Origin: Mesostigma viride
Lineage: Eukaryota; Streptophyta; Mesostigmatophyceae; Mesostigmatales; Mesostigmataceae
DNA: 55,368 bases
NCBI GenBank assembly: GCA_009746045.1
Contig: RPFO01002124.1
Span: 1-55,368, forward strand
Reading direction: 5' to 3'
Below, piece after piece: positions 1-10,173 of the stretch. The stretch's first letter is position 1, and each line of letters starts with the position of its first letter. The translations under genes and the position numbers were made by a program. The notes beneath the pieces are model-generated. The model made no database searches. It saw nothing but the letters and a program-made list of their open reading frames with translations, and had not been told where the DNA came from.

Positions 1-43
1 CGTGACCGACCGCCATAGCTCATGCCGGTCGGTGGCTTTAACT
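1..43 (+). repeat. 3' end of the 5' LTR of copia-A (truncated by the window)
   Basis: The first 43 bases match the end of the LTR at 32869-32908 (CGTGACCGACCGCCATAGCT, then a GGCTTTAACT-type end) with small differences. The gag start codon follows at 63. This pairs the window start with the downstream 3' LTR and shows that both halves of copia-A lie in this window. Confidence 0.7.
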
Positions 44-62
44 TGTATTCATAAAGTTCCCG

Positions 63-458
63 ATGGCTTCCGGTACACGGAGCCGCACGGGCGAACACAC
101 AGATACGCCAAGTGGCGAGGCCGCAGGGTCCGTCCTGCCACGCTTTAGTGCGGACGAGGCCACGAGGTTGATGCAAACCCTCGTGGCGCAACCTGAACTG
201 GCCAAGCAGTTCAAGCATTTGATGCTTGCTGCTGACGACGCACTGAATCGCGGCCCTCTCAAGCAAACGGAGGTGCCCGCTGATCTACCTGCCGACTATA
301 CGGCGGACGACGCAGCAGATTTTCTGGCTGCTCTCAAGCGTCTGCGCGATGGACGCGCGGACAAAGATTCGGAGCTGATTGGCAAGTTCCGTGCAGTATT
401 CTGCAGTACAACCAAGCACCCAAACATTGCCAATCCTTTGCTCAATGCGTCACGCTGA
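63..458 (+). pseudogene. copia-A gag fragment
   Basis: A 131-residue ORF starts 20 bp after the LTR end, where gag of a Ty1/copia element should start. It is mostly helical and charged, with no zinc knuckle, and it stops early. Gag of the intact relative copia-B has 344 residues and ends in a CCHC knuckle, so this copy has lost its C-terminal part to a stop or frameshift. The call rests on position after the LTR and ahead of the integrase, not on a recognised gag domain. Protein sequence identity to copia-B gag is not obvious by eye. Confidence 0.55.
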
Positions 459-499
459 ACCGGGCCGTCGTAGAGCCTGACGTCGTTCCTAAAAGTAAC

Positions 500-1975
500 G
501 TGACTGCATCCTCTGTCTCCTTCCGTGATGTGCTCACGCAATCCGTTGATGCTGCTCTGGCTCTGTCGCGCCAGGATCACGTGCTTCCTGAGCACGGGTC
601 TACAATGCGTGACCTAAGCAATGTGGTGTCTTCTAGGTCGGGTGTGTACAACGCCGAGCGACCAAGCACTACTGCAGCACCCAGCTAGATACTGGGGCGG
701 TTGGGCCTATGAGGAATGTTGTGACAGTGCAAGAGAATGCTGGCGGGCAGATGTTCTCGGTACACACCACCCTAGTGTGGATCTTCACATTGGCAAGGTG
801 CTCACACGGGCGGCCTTTCGTGCAGCCTCTGAAGCTGCCCAGTTAGCCAATGTCACTACCCCAGTAGTCACCCCACCTGTTGAGAACCCTGACAATGCCA
901 CTGCACCTCAGGCTGTCACCCTGAAACTGTTAGCATACCAGATGCACCGTGCATACGGGCATGAGGCCCAAGCCGAGGTAGAGGGGGCACACATGTTGGG
1001 GGCACCTTTATACAACGAGCTGAAGAATGTGCGTGCTCAGTGTCCTGCCTGCATCAAGATCAGGAAGAAGTCGCGTAGGCGGCATGCCAAGACTCCACCC
1101 TTGGAGCGAGGGTACCTTGTGGGGGATGTCATGCACATGGAAGGGGGGACACCTATTTCATAGTCAAGGATAGGTTCAGCAAGGTCACCTACATTGAGCC
1201 GCTGCCCCACATGACATGTATGAGGCTGACCTGCACAGGGCTATCAAGATCAGCCTGGCTTTCTTTCATCCCGTAGTGGAGCTCATGCTAGACCAGCAGT
1301 TCCGCTGTGTGCAAGGTTTGCCGGGGATGGAGGCCGTGGTCATCGTGGGGCGTGAGGATCACGGCAATTGATATGGGCATGATAGATCGCACTGTAAGCT
1401 ATGTCAAGACTGTGGCAGCCAAGCGACAGGATAACCCACATGGCAAATCCTACGCGGTCAAGACGGCGTGGTGCAAGGAGCTCATGCATGTGTGCAACCA
1501 TAGGCACGTGCTTGATGTCAAGGGCTTTGGGCTAGTCACGCCTCGGGGGCTGTCAGCGGGCACCTACTCACCCGAGGTAGTAGAGGCATACCAGCAGCAT
1601 CTACAGGATACCGCCGCCAAGCTGCGGCTCAAGGATGCCACGCTGCCTGATTTGTCTAGCGCTTTTGAGGTCGGGCAGTTGGTCATGTTCCACAAGGAGA
1701 GCTCGCCCAGCGGCAAACGGGGCACCATGCAGGGGCCTGGGGCCATCACAAAGTTAGACTGGCCGCTGCGGGTCATAGACATAGAATGGAATGATCGGGT
1801 GTATAGGGTACCATGGGCATCGGTGGCAGGCTATAAGCAAGGGGATAGCATGGAGAGTGAGCTGGCAGCCAACAGGGCACTGGGGTGGGTAGTGAAGGAT
1901 AATGCGCCTGTCGTAGCATCTGAGGTGGTACCCCACGGGTCGCTCCCAGGGGCAGACACAGCTACACCCCCCCCT
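500..1975 (+). pseudogene. copia-A integrase region, frameshifted
   Basis: Overlapping ORFs in several frames give a decayed pol 5' half. At about 930-1065 there is a zinc-binding module of the integrase type (MHRAYGHEA, then CPACIKIRKK), comparable to HNIFGH...CAC of copia-B. DRFSKVTYIEPLP, in another frame near 1170-1200, matches DRFSRYRLLQILP of the copia-B catalytic core. The ORF at 1307-1980 carries the integrase C-terminal part, ending in a segment (YRVPWASV) like YRLSWANV of copia-B. At least three frame changes make it non-functional. The coding sequence stops in a Pro-rich linker at about 1975, where E1 begins, and resumes after 29837. Confidence 0.75.
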
Positions 1976-1979
1976 GGCC
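1976..1979. repeat. Possible target-site duplication of E1, left copy (GGCC)
   Basis: GGCC directly precedes the left inverted end and is repeated at 29833-29836 after the right end. The tetramer is a palindrome and continues the inverted-repeat symmetry, so the duplication could be real or part of longer terminal inverted repeats. Confidence 0.4.
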
Positions 1980-2018
1980 GGGCCCACTTCGAATGTTCCG
2001 AAAAGTGTGACACTTTTC
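1980..2018 (+). repeat. E1 left terminal inverted repeat
   Basis: A 21-bp block (1980-2000) and a 14-bp block (2005-2018) both recur inverted at the right end. The spacer is 4 bp here and 15 bp on the right. Confidence 0.78.
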
Positions 2019-2126
2019 GTCGTTTTTTTAACTTCGTAACAAACTACTCTTTCCCGCCGGGCCGCGTGTGACACTTTTTGTCGTTTTTTTAATTTCGTGA
2101 CTAACTACTCTTTCCCGTCGGTCCGC
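2005..2126 (+). repeat. E1 left subterminal tandem repeat, 2 x 61 bp
   Basis: Copies at 2005-2065 and 2066-2126 begin GTGTGACACTTTT and end in a CCGC-type sequence with a few substitutions. The first copy starts with the second block of the terminal inverted repeat. Subterminal repeats of this sort often bind transposase, which is an inference here. From 2127 to 2413 I see no gene. Confidence 0.7.
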
Positions 2127-2413
2127 GTGCGCTTTTTGATTGCCTGCAGGTGGCACGAAATTTTCGACCGGAGTGTTTCGGCATAACAAGTTTCTCGATA
2201 CCCTGATGGATTGGTACAATCCTAGTCGACTAGAGGACCATGTTGAGAAGAGTTAATCGACGAAGCTAGTAGTACTTTCAACCATCAAATGGTGGGTATA
2301 CCCACCCCCATAATTTTATTGAATCGATGAATAATGCAAATTTACACATTTGACCAACGCAAAATGTTGCATGGAATTAATCATCGATTATATTTGCCAA
2401 ATGGGACCGGCAT

Positions 2414-2886
2414 TCACTTTTCCTGGAGAAATGACCCCCATCCATCGATCTCAATGTCACGAAACTTGTACGCTCCCTTGTACAAGTCCCCCACGAAATT
2501 TGGAGGCTCGTTGGAAAATTGTTTGGGGGCCCATACGGCCCCACCTATTTCCGCCGCATTCAAGAACTCATGCTGGGCCTCAGCCCGGAGGCGCACAGCC
2601 GAGACATTGGGCGAAATTTCCGTGCCCTCATTCTGGAGGCATTGCACCACCCTGGCCTTACCCGGAACACGGGGGGCAGGCGCCAAATCTGAATCTGGGG
2701 GCATCAGGTCGATCATCCCGTTTCCGAACGCAATGACACCTGAACCCCAACCTCCAAACGGTCCCCGCAGGGAGCGTGGGAAGTCGTGGGGGGGGAGTCG
2801 ATTTCAACATACATGTTGGCCGCATGCTCCTTTTTATCGACATGCACATATGTATGCTGCGAACCAAAAACATCGGCGCGCTCCAT
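2414..2886 (-). pseudogene. Small E1 gene of unknown function, one frame break
   Basis: On the minus strand an ATG at 2886 opens a frame that runs about 32 codons to a run of eight C at about 2790-2797 (G on the plus strand). The frame then becomes senseless and hits a stop near 2716. One more base in that run would join it to the second ORF, which continues without a stop to 2414, giving about 158 residues. The joined protein starts MERADVFGSQHTYVHVDKKE, is acidic and hydrophilic, and has no signal peptide, membrane segment or motif that I recognise. The break could be an assembly indel or a real mutation. It is codirectional with the transposase gene and lies between that gene and the left end of E1. 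Confidence 0.35.
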
Positions 2887-3482
2887 CGTAAAAGTGAGTT
2901 TGATGGCTAAGTTGCGAGTGAGAAAATTATTTCAGCAAAGCCCGGTCCGGACTGTCGTATGGGTGGCGCTGCGGAGCGTCCCCTCTATTCCTTGTGGTTG
3001 TAGGGGACAACCTTCCAATCACAATTCGTAACTAGTCCGGTTACAAGCAAGGTACTTTGGCACTTCCGGAGCGAATTTGTGTTTTAAGACATCTACCAAA
3101 GAGGCCTTAGTACAGTAACATTGTTGTGACATTCGAAATTAGTACGAACCAATTTGCAGACGGAAAGTCCTACACAGCAACTACTATATTTGAGTGACGA
3201 CATGATTTTTAGGTCAAACCAAATTATAAATTTGTAATTCGAAATAATTATTGTACAAGTTAAATAAAATACTCGCCATTTCGACACGGAAATATACTAA
3301 AATTTGTCACTACCGAGGCTAACAATGTTCCCAGCCACTTGTCATCTAATGTAACATATGAAAAAACAAAAAAATGTTCTCCAAAAATATATAAACACGA
3401 ATAAACACTGTCCCAACCGTAGGCGAATAAAGCCCAGGCTTAAAGATCCGTAGGGGTGGCGCTGCGGAGCGTCCCCGAAAGT
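2887..3482. other. Non-coding E1 spacer, AT-rich, with two palindrome copies
   Basis: I see no gene in this stretch. GGTGGCGCTGCGGAGCGTCC-type copies of the E1 palindrome lie at 2961-2983 and 3453-3476. The part between, 3050-3440, is strongly AT-rich and probably holds the 3' flank of the transposase gene. Confidence 0.6.
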
Positions 3483-6400
3483 TTAAGCCGGTGGCAGCCC
3501 CTCCGGGGCTTGCTGGTTGCGTACAAGAGCGGTTAGCCACGCGTCAAGCTCCTTGCTCATATCAACGTAGGCTTGCCTTTGGTTGCCAAGGACCATGCAC
3601 TGGAGCGGAAGAGCAGCGGAGATGCACAGATAGCAATCGACCAGGTCGGCTGGGCGGGACTCCGGCCAATCAGCCAAATCCAGAGTAAAATGCAGGGGGT
3701 CATGCATATCTCGCTTCCACAGCCGAACCGCCAGAACGGCGTGGCCGGGCAAGAAAATCTCCTTCTGCCGTCCGTTTTGTCCCTCAACCCACCTAACCTC
3801 CTCCTTCTCCAGCACTGAGGCCTCCCTCACCACCTGCATCACCCAAAAAGGGTGGGCGGAATTGTGGTTCACGTCCTCTCTGTCTGACGGAACTGCGATG
3901 TAATCATACATGCGCATCTGCCTGCCAATGGCATCCCTTTGATCCTTCAGCAGTTCCGCCCGCGTCAGCTGGCGAACCGGAGGTATGGGCTGCGTTGGCG
4001 GCATCAGGCGGAAAGTTTTCATCGTTTGGCCCTCATCGTTAAATTCCTCGATATGTGTCCACTCGGTCCGGCACTCCTCCCACCTGTTAGCTAGGCAGGC
4101 TGGGCAGTAGCACGAAAAACGCCTCATCATCAGGAGCCCCGGGTCAGACTTGTCCAGGCGCCACCAGTGCGCTTGCTTGATGGCCTCGACACGCGTCGGT
4201 ATCATACGGGCGCCGGAGTCGAGGTCCTGCAATGAGGGAGAATGTCAGAAACGGAAAGTTGGTATGTGTCAATAGATCAAGTACACATGAAGGGTCACTC
4301 TGCAGAGATACCCCTTTGAAAGTGCTTTGCATGCATTTTTCACTATATAAGACGCTAATTCATACCAGTTCTTTTAGCATTATCAAATAATAAAATGCAA
4401 ATGGGCAAAAGGTCACTCTGCAGAGATACCTCAATCAAGTTCAAGAAAAATTGAGTTTCGCACCTCAGGAAAATGAAAGAAATGACGGTGGACGCCCTCT
4501 GCCCGAGCGCGGGCCGACTCCCTGCTCGTGGTTTTGCCTCCTTCCCAGCTGTCCCGCATGTACTTGACGATCTGGCGCCCTGTAACGATGCCCTGGTTCT
4601 CAGGAATGCATTGCATGTTCCTCACAATGCACTTGAACTTCGCTCCCTGACCATCCACCTCCCCCTTCCCGTGCTGCTCACCCAAGTAGTGGTACTCGAA
4701 GGATTCCAAGTCGGGATCCTGCATGAGGAGGCGGAAGACGGCGTTAACCACGTACTTGGACTTGAACTGGGATGAGCAGTTGTCAGAGCACATGAACATC
4801 CTCTTCACCCCCACACCAAGTCCGCGCAGGGTTTCCATGATTGTCCTCAGCGCGTAGACGAGCGCCCGCTCTCCCCGCTTCATCTTGGCTTCCCCGAGAA
4901 AAAAGAACGTTCGCTTTGCCATCGCACCATTGTGCAAATATCGCACGATCATGGGCATGAGGACAAAGCTCGTCTTGTGAAAGTACTGCGACTGCAGTTG
5001 GACGTAGTTGTTGTTCTCGTAATTCTCGGCCCAATCTCCATGCACGAGCACATCCCCCTCAGTCATGTTCCTCTCCCGGTCCTTGATCGTTGCCGACTGC
5101 CACCATGACGTAAAGCAGTGGTTGGTAAAGTCCTCCCAACTCTCGATAATCGCCAGCCTCAGCTGCGCGGGCGTTGACCTCATCGTTTCCTGTACGGGCC
5201 GCTTGACCTTCTCCGGGACCCGCCGATCGGTCGCGTCCTGTTTTAACCAAGGGATGAAGTAAATTTGCAAGTAACATATTCATAAAGTATCAGAAAAGCC
5301 TTTAAATTAACATCGCGCTGCAGAATGACGCTGCGAAATAATTGCGTCACAAAATCCAAACACGCTTACCTCCCCTGCCGGTCGGGAAACCACTACCTCC
5401 TTCTTCACGTATCTGAACCAATTTAGTAGTTCTGTTGAATTCTTGTCCCGGTCACACAACACCCAGTCTTTGATGCCACACCGGGACTCGGGACACGAGT
5501 TCTCCATACATGCCCTCTTCAGAATGCGAAAGACAGACCCCTCCTCCATGGATGGGTCCCCTACCCTTGGCACCCCTTCCTCATCCTCCACGATCCTCTC
5601 ATTTATTTCAAGATCGTCAAGGTCTTGCCCCTGCCATTCATCTTCCGTCACATTATTGTCCCCTTCCTCCTCTTCGTTTCTCGCCGAGTTTGCCCCACCC
5701 CCCAGCTCACTACCCCCATCCGCCTCCGCCACACGGCAATGGAAGTGCTTCACCCATTCGGTCGTGTGCAGGCTTTCGAACATCCCGCACGTGCCGTCAG
5801 GCAATCTCGCCCTTAAACATCCCTCACACTCGTCGCCGCACTTGCAGTTCTTGCCGTGCTTCGCCTTGCAGTACCTAGTCCATGCCGCTACCTTCGACTG
5901 CATGACCGTATGCGTCTCACAGGCGCACACGTTTCTCTCCTTCCACTTCCCCTTGACGGTTTTGGGGGCGTACTTGCAGAAAGTCGTATATCCGACATGG
6001 ATGCCGACATCCTTCTCATACTGCGGACTTTTCTTGTCCCAGTACGTGTGCTCCGCTAAAAACTTGAGATATATGTCCTCCTTCGAGGTGAGGTAGAAGT
6101 AGGCCCCTTGGACACCAACCAAAATCGCACGATTGCCAACTCGTTCGTGCGTCTTTATGGTATCCCTCTCTTGGGGCGAAGCGCGCGAGTTCTCCTCATC
6201 AGTCCAAGCCTGCGCGATCGACTCGATTACAAATTGGGGCAACTTCCTCTTCTTTCGCGCCAGCGCACGCGTCAGGAACTCCATCTTCTGTTGCTTTCTG
6301 ATCGCCCGAACTTTGAGAATGGTCTTCGCGGGGACACCCGTCATTCTCTCCAACTCTGCCGCCGAAAACTCCTTCTCGATGTCGTCCCCACAAAAAAGAG

Positions 6401-6895
6401 TTGACACCAAAATGATCTTGACGTCTCTGTCATGGTCGGATTTCGACAGGTCGTCAAAAAGGGCGATCAGCCGAGCCACCCAAGACCTCGACAGTTGTGC
6501 AAGCCGCTGCTCATCAAAAAGCTTGGCCACCGGAATGTCAAAATGCTCCGCCTTGAGCTCGTCAGCCCTCTTATTGAAGCCATCAACAATCTCCTCAAAA
6601 GAGGCCCGCTTGGTAGATTCATTCCTCATGTGATGAACTACGTTGTACGCCTCATCAGCAAGATGAGTCCCCACAACAGACTTCTTCTCGGCGTACTGGC
6701 CAGGCCTTTTCGCTGGCTTCCTGAAGGCGGGCGAGGTGCTGCGGTTCTCATTCCCGAAATTTCGTTTCGAGCTGTTTTTCAGATCCGCTGCAAGGGGCGT
6801 CGGTGTCCCGATGCTCAAGTTGTGGGCATTGAGTCGATTAGCAAAGCCGCCACGCAAGGAGGAGGAGGTTGGCGAAAGAAACACCCGTTCCCGTG
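3483..6895 (-). CDS. Cys-rich DDE transposase-like protein of E1 (3 exons seen, 5' end missing)
   Basis: The exons read 6895-5370, 5237-4464 and 4226-3483. All introns are GT-AG and the frame stays open across both junctions, giving at least 1,013 residues. Exon 1 has a Cys/His cluster (VCACETH, CKCGDECEGC, CMENSCPESRCGIKDW) that probably binds zinc, followed by an acidic stretch. Exon 2 looks like an RNase H-fold DDE core: VHGDWAENY (first Asp), MFMCSDNCSSQFKSKY (second Asp), GEQHGKGEVDGQGAKFK (third acidic region). Exon 3 has CYCPACL and a C-terminal domain resembling a chromatin-reader-like fold. The SD..xxQ...HGKG..DG pattern is known to me from uncharacterised DDE-type proteins of animals and protists. 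Assignment to a named superfamily is not possible by eye. Exon 1 starts at a 3' splice site (TTTCTGCAG), so a start exon lies upstream at 6900-7240 or beyond. Cut-and-paste mobilisation of E1 is inferred. Confidence 0.68.
4227..4463 (-). other. Intron of the E1 transposase gene with two palindrome copies
   Basis: A GT-AG intron on the minus strand. It holds GGTCACTCTGCAGAGATACC twice, at 4292-4314 and 4411-4430, about 120 bp apart. Confidence 0.7.
5238..5369 (-). other. Intron of the E1 transposase gene with a degenerate palindrome
   Basis: The donor GTAAGC and acceptor AAAACAG are clear. ATCGCGCTGCAGAATGACG, at 5312-5330, is a diverged copy of the E1 palindrome. Confidence 0.65.
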
Positions 6896-7240
6896 CTGCA
6901 GAAACAAAAAGAAATTCACGGAAAATTTACATATTAGCAGGGTCACTCCGCGAAATGACCCCACCTTCTTCGCAGATACAAAAGAATCTCAATTGCGAAG
7001 CAAATATAGAGAAAGTCAAACTTCATGAAATTTTTGGTAGCTCTGCAGCGCGACCCTTGCGAAGTTACACACAAGTTTTAAGGCCTTTTCGTATGGAACT
7101 GAGAAGAGGTCGCGCTGCAGCGCGACCAAGATTTGCATCATTGGAAACACACCTTCCCGGCTCATTTTTCAGGCGTGTCGTGTCGTTGCCGAGGTACCTG
7201 GATGATCACACCAAGACAGGAAAATACGTGAATTAATTCA
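6896..7240 (-). other. Upstream intron and possible 5' exon of the E1 transposase gene
   Basis: This stretch is upstream of the exon-1 acceptor. It carries three palindrome copies: 6941-6960, 7036-7055, and a perfect 20-bp palindrome GGTCGCGCTGCAGCGCGACC at 7108-7127. A start exon could lie at 7130-7240 but no ATG is convincing. Confidence 0.45.
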
Positions 7241-8290
7241 TGGAATTATTTAAGATTCTACTAAATGAAATTGAATATTGAACATAATTGTTTTAATCAT
7301 TATTGTTTAATTATGTAGCAGAAATATGGAAAGTATTTATTGGTATTTATATAGTTTTAATTAGTATTTAGTACTATTTCTATTACAATCATTATTGTTT
7401 AGATAAAGAAATATGAACTGGACAGACTAGCTATCTCTAATACTAAATATTTTCTACTTATTGTATGAAAAAAAGAGTGATGTCCATAAATATATGTAAT
7501 ATTGTCATAAAATTTAATCTATATTTTAAATTTGTATTCATGGCATTAATCTATCTAGTACTAGTCATTTATATAAAAAACTAGTACAGTAAGTTAGCAG
7601 TAAATAGGAAAATATATTTAACAAATATTAGAAAGAACATATATCATATTCATAACAATAATCATAATAATAAGCATATGGACAGCAGAAAGTATAAATA
7701 TATTGGCTAGCATGTTAGTATATATCCCCATACATTTACTATACCCGATTCATTAATATATTTATTTGTATACCCCAAAAGTTCTGCATTCGAAATTTTT
7801 GCCATACCACGTGGCAGTAGGCACGTCGCTTTGCAGAGTGACGACTGGTGGTAATATGACAGATGATCTCTCAGACGACGTGCAAAAAAGCACCGGGCTC
7901 ACGCTAGAATCGAACCGCGGACGTCGTTATCCACGGCAGCATGGTGACGCCCGAATCCAAACATCCCGATTGTAGCGTCAAATTGGCTGCGTGTTGTTCC
8001 TTTTTATACCTGCGGGACCGTGAAGACCGACGCTTGGATTACGTCACATTGTGAGTCGTCCAATCCGCATGCGCGGTTTGTCAATAAGAATAATCTAGCG
8101 CCGCGTTTCGCCTCGTTGGCCGAATGGCGAGCATGCCACGTTTTCCGTCCTGAACGCCGGTTACGCTGGGCCGTTGACAGGGGTCGCTCCACGGACGATC
8201 GGTCACAACAGCTGTTGGGTTTCGAAAACCGCACCACCACTGCTGCCGCCATAGCTGTTTTCTGTAATAATCATCGCTGCCTAGCTGAAG
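7241..8290. other. AT-rich spacer between the divergent E1 genes
   Basis: I see no gene in this stretch. From 7241 to about 7760 it is extremely AT-rich; later it becomes GC-balanced. One diverged palindrome (CGTCGCTTTGCAGAGTGACG) lies at 7824-7843. It separates the minus-strand transposase gene from the plus-strand gene and probably contains their promoters. Confidence 0.55.
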
Positions 8291-8335
8291 ATGGTGAGGA
8301 ATCTGCCGCCTCAACTCGCCGCCATAATGAAAAAG
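8291..8335 (+). CDS. Candidate first exon of the large plus-strand E1 gene
   Basis: ATG at 8291 opens 15 codons (MVRNLPPQLAAIMKK) that end at AAG|GTGCAT, a donor similar to the GTGCGT donors used later in the gene. Phase 0 matches the acceptor at 20251-20252. If right, an 11.9-kb intron holds copia-B and three arrays. Evidence is only phase, a plausible donor and the lack of any start codon in the first clear downstream exon. Confidence 0.25.
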
Positions 8336-8565
8336 GTGCATCAACAGCGCAGTCTTTTTTGATGTCGAGCGTGATGTTTGTTGCTATGCCTTCAAATGGT
8401 CCGGTTAGTTTATAGCTAGCCCAATTCTAATCGTGGTCCTGTTCAATGCCGTTTTTCCCCCTTCCTGATTTATGCGTGCAGGTAAATGTGCAACGAACCC
8501 CTACTTACTCGCGCGAGCAGGGTGGCGTCTATGATGCCCTTTTGTAGTCCTCAGCCAGCGATATG

Positions 8566-9209
8566 ATTTAGATGAACGCGGATCAGTGAGTTTCTGGTCT
8601 TCCCAAGATGTGATGAATGGAGCCATGGTTTCAACCAGCGGCTTTTAACCTTTACCACAGTTGCCTCACTACCCTGTGGTCACTAGCCTGAGGCGGCAGT
8701 ACCCACGGACGGTGTTGGGAAAAGACGCTTGGCCACTGCTGTGTCCGAGCCTTTCTAGGTCTCACCATTGCTGCCAGGCCTTGCACGCCTTGGCAGGTCC
8801 GCCACTGTCAATTTCCTTGGTTGCATCAATCCAGGACGTCTGTCCTTCCATGAATGACAGTAACGCTCTGGATTTATCCGTCATGACAAGTACCCGTCCA
8901 TCCCAGGCCTGCAGGACTGCCAGTCCTGAAGTCCTGTGACATTCTTGGTACCATCAACCAATATTGACCACAGTACCTCCTAGTGACAGTCGGTCCTGTG
9001 ACACGTAACTTGTGATGGTTCACCCAACACTGCCACGTGCCCTGTCCCTCACGTGTCCTTAGTCCTGGTACTGCTGTAGCGTCCGGCGGCATTACTTCGG
9101 GACTTGATAACTCTCAAGTTCCTTGTCCAAATGAGGCGTTTAGCACGGCGTTGGAAAGGCCACTTCAAGTATGATATGCTTAGCATATTGCATCACCAAT
9201 ATGCTAACT
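8566..9209 (-). repeat. copia-B 3' LTR
   Basis: 644 bp, matching 14773-15416. The polypurine tract lies at about 9210-9225 on the minus strand. Confidence 0.92.
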
Positions 9210-10173
9210 CCAACCCTTTCTTGTTTTGGAGCTGCAAGCTTCACACCATGACCAACCCATTCCTTGCTGCCTTGTGAAATGGACACCTGGTTACCCTGGA
9301 CTTATAATAAGCCTCATGAGCACCCCTTTTGCCACCTTAATGGTATCCTCTTTTAGGGATCTATGGTTCAACCCTGCCATCTGATCATTAACTTGACCTG
9401 CAGGTCATCCCCAACCCTTTCTTTTGCAACTGTACCTTGGCTTGGGCTTAAAGGAGGATATTGAATATTCCTTAGGCAACATATCCTGGATATCTGAATG
9501 AGAGGCCCTGACTACAGGAAACGTATTACAGTGAGTTCCTGGTCTTCCCAGTTATCACTGGCGCCCGTTTCATGGCGCCCGCCCCGAGCGTTCCAGGCAT
9601 CATCCATCCAAATGTTCACCAATGGAAACCACTTCAACACCACTGTGCCACTGCTTGATGGGGAGCCCATGTCATCACTGGGTGTTAAAGCCCAGGAGTC
9701 ATACATACCAGGCTGTGGCTCAACTAGGGAATCGAACCCTACCCCAGAACCCCAGGTTAAACTTAACCTGGTCACATGACAGACAACAAGAGAGATTGGC
9801 ATACAACATGATTATGTTTTATTATAGAATATCCACCAAAACCAATGTTGAGTGTTCCCAGTGGACCAGCCTGCACCAGCAAGGCCCAACTGTCAGGTTA
9901 CAACACCATAATATCCAAGGTTGTCACTTATTCACAGCTAAAGAAAACTAAACAAGAGAGATATATACAAACAACCTGGAAGAACTCTCAACATGGCCTG
10001 CCCTGTCATGGCCTAACTGCCCGAGGCCAAAGGCATCCCACTGTGCTAATCCTTTACAGGAAGAGCTTGCTCCTGTTGAGCCTTCTACCTGCTTGGTGAC
10101 AGGTAGGCTACCTGTTGCCCTCCCCCCTGGGGACAACAGCACTGGTCAGCCACCAACTGGCAAAGGCTGGACT
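9210..10173 (-). other. copia-B 3' untranslated region
   Basis: About 960 bp lie between the pol stop codon and the 3' LTR. I see no gene. A short piece at 9528-9550 resembles the LTR segment at 8588-8611 (GTGAGTTYCTGGTCTTCCCA). Confidence 0.6.

Noticed and set aside
7885-7960. tRNA-like sequence on the minus strand (GGTTCGATTCTAGC followed downstream by a T-run)
   Set aside because: The T-arm pairs poorly, the anticodon stem-loop has the wrong size and no acceptor stem pairs. At most a decayed box-B-like relic.
8661-9092. ORFs inside the copia-B LTRs (also at 14868-15299)
   Set aside because: They are duplicated simply because the LTRs are duplicated; no motif and no start context.
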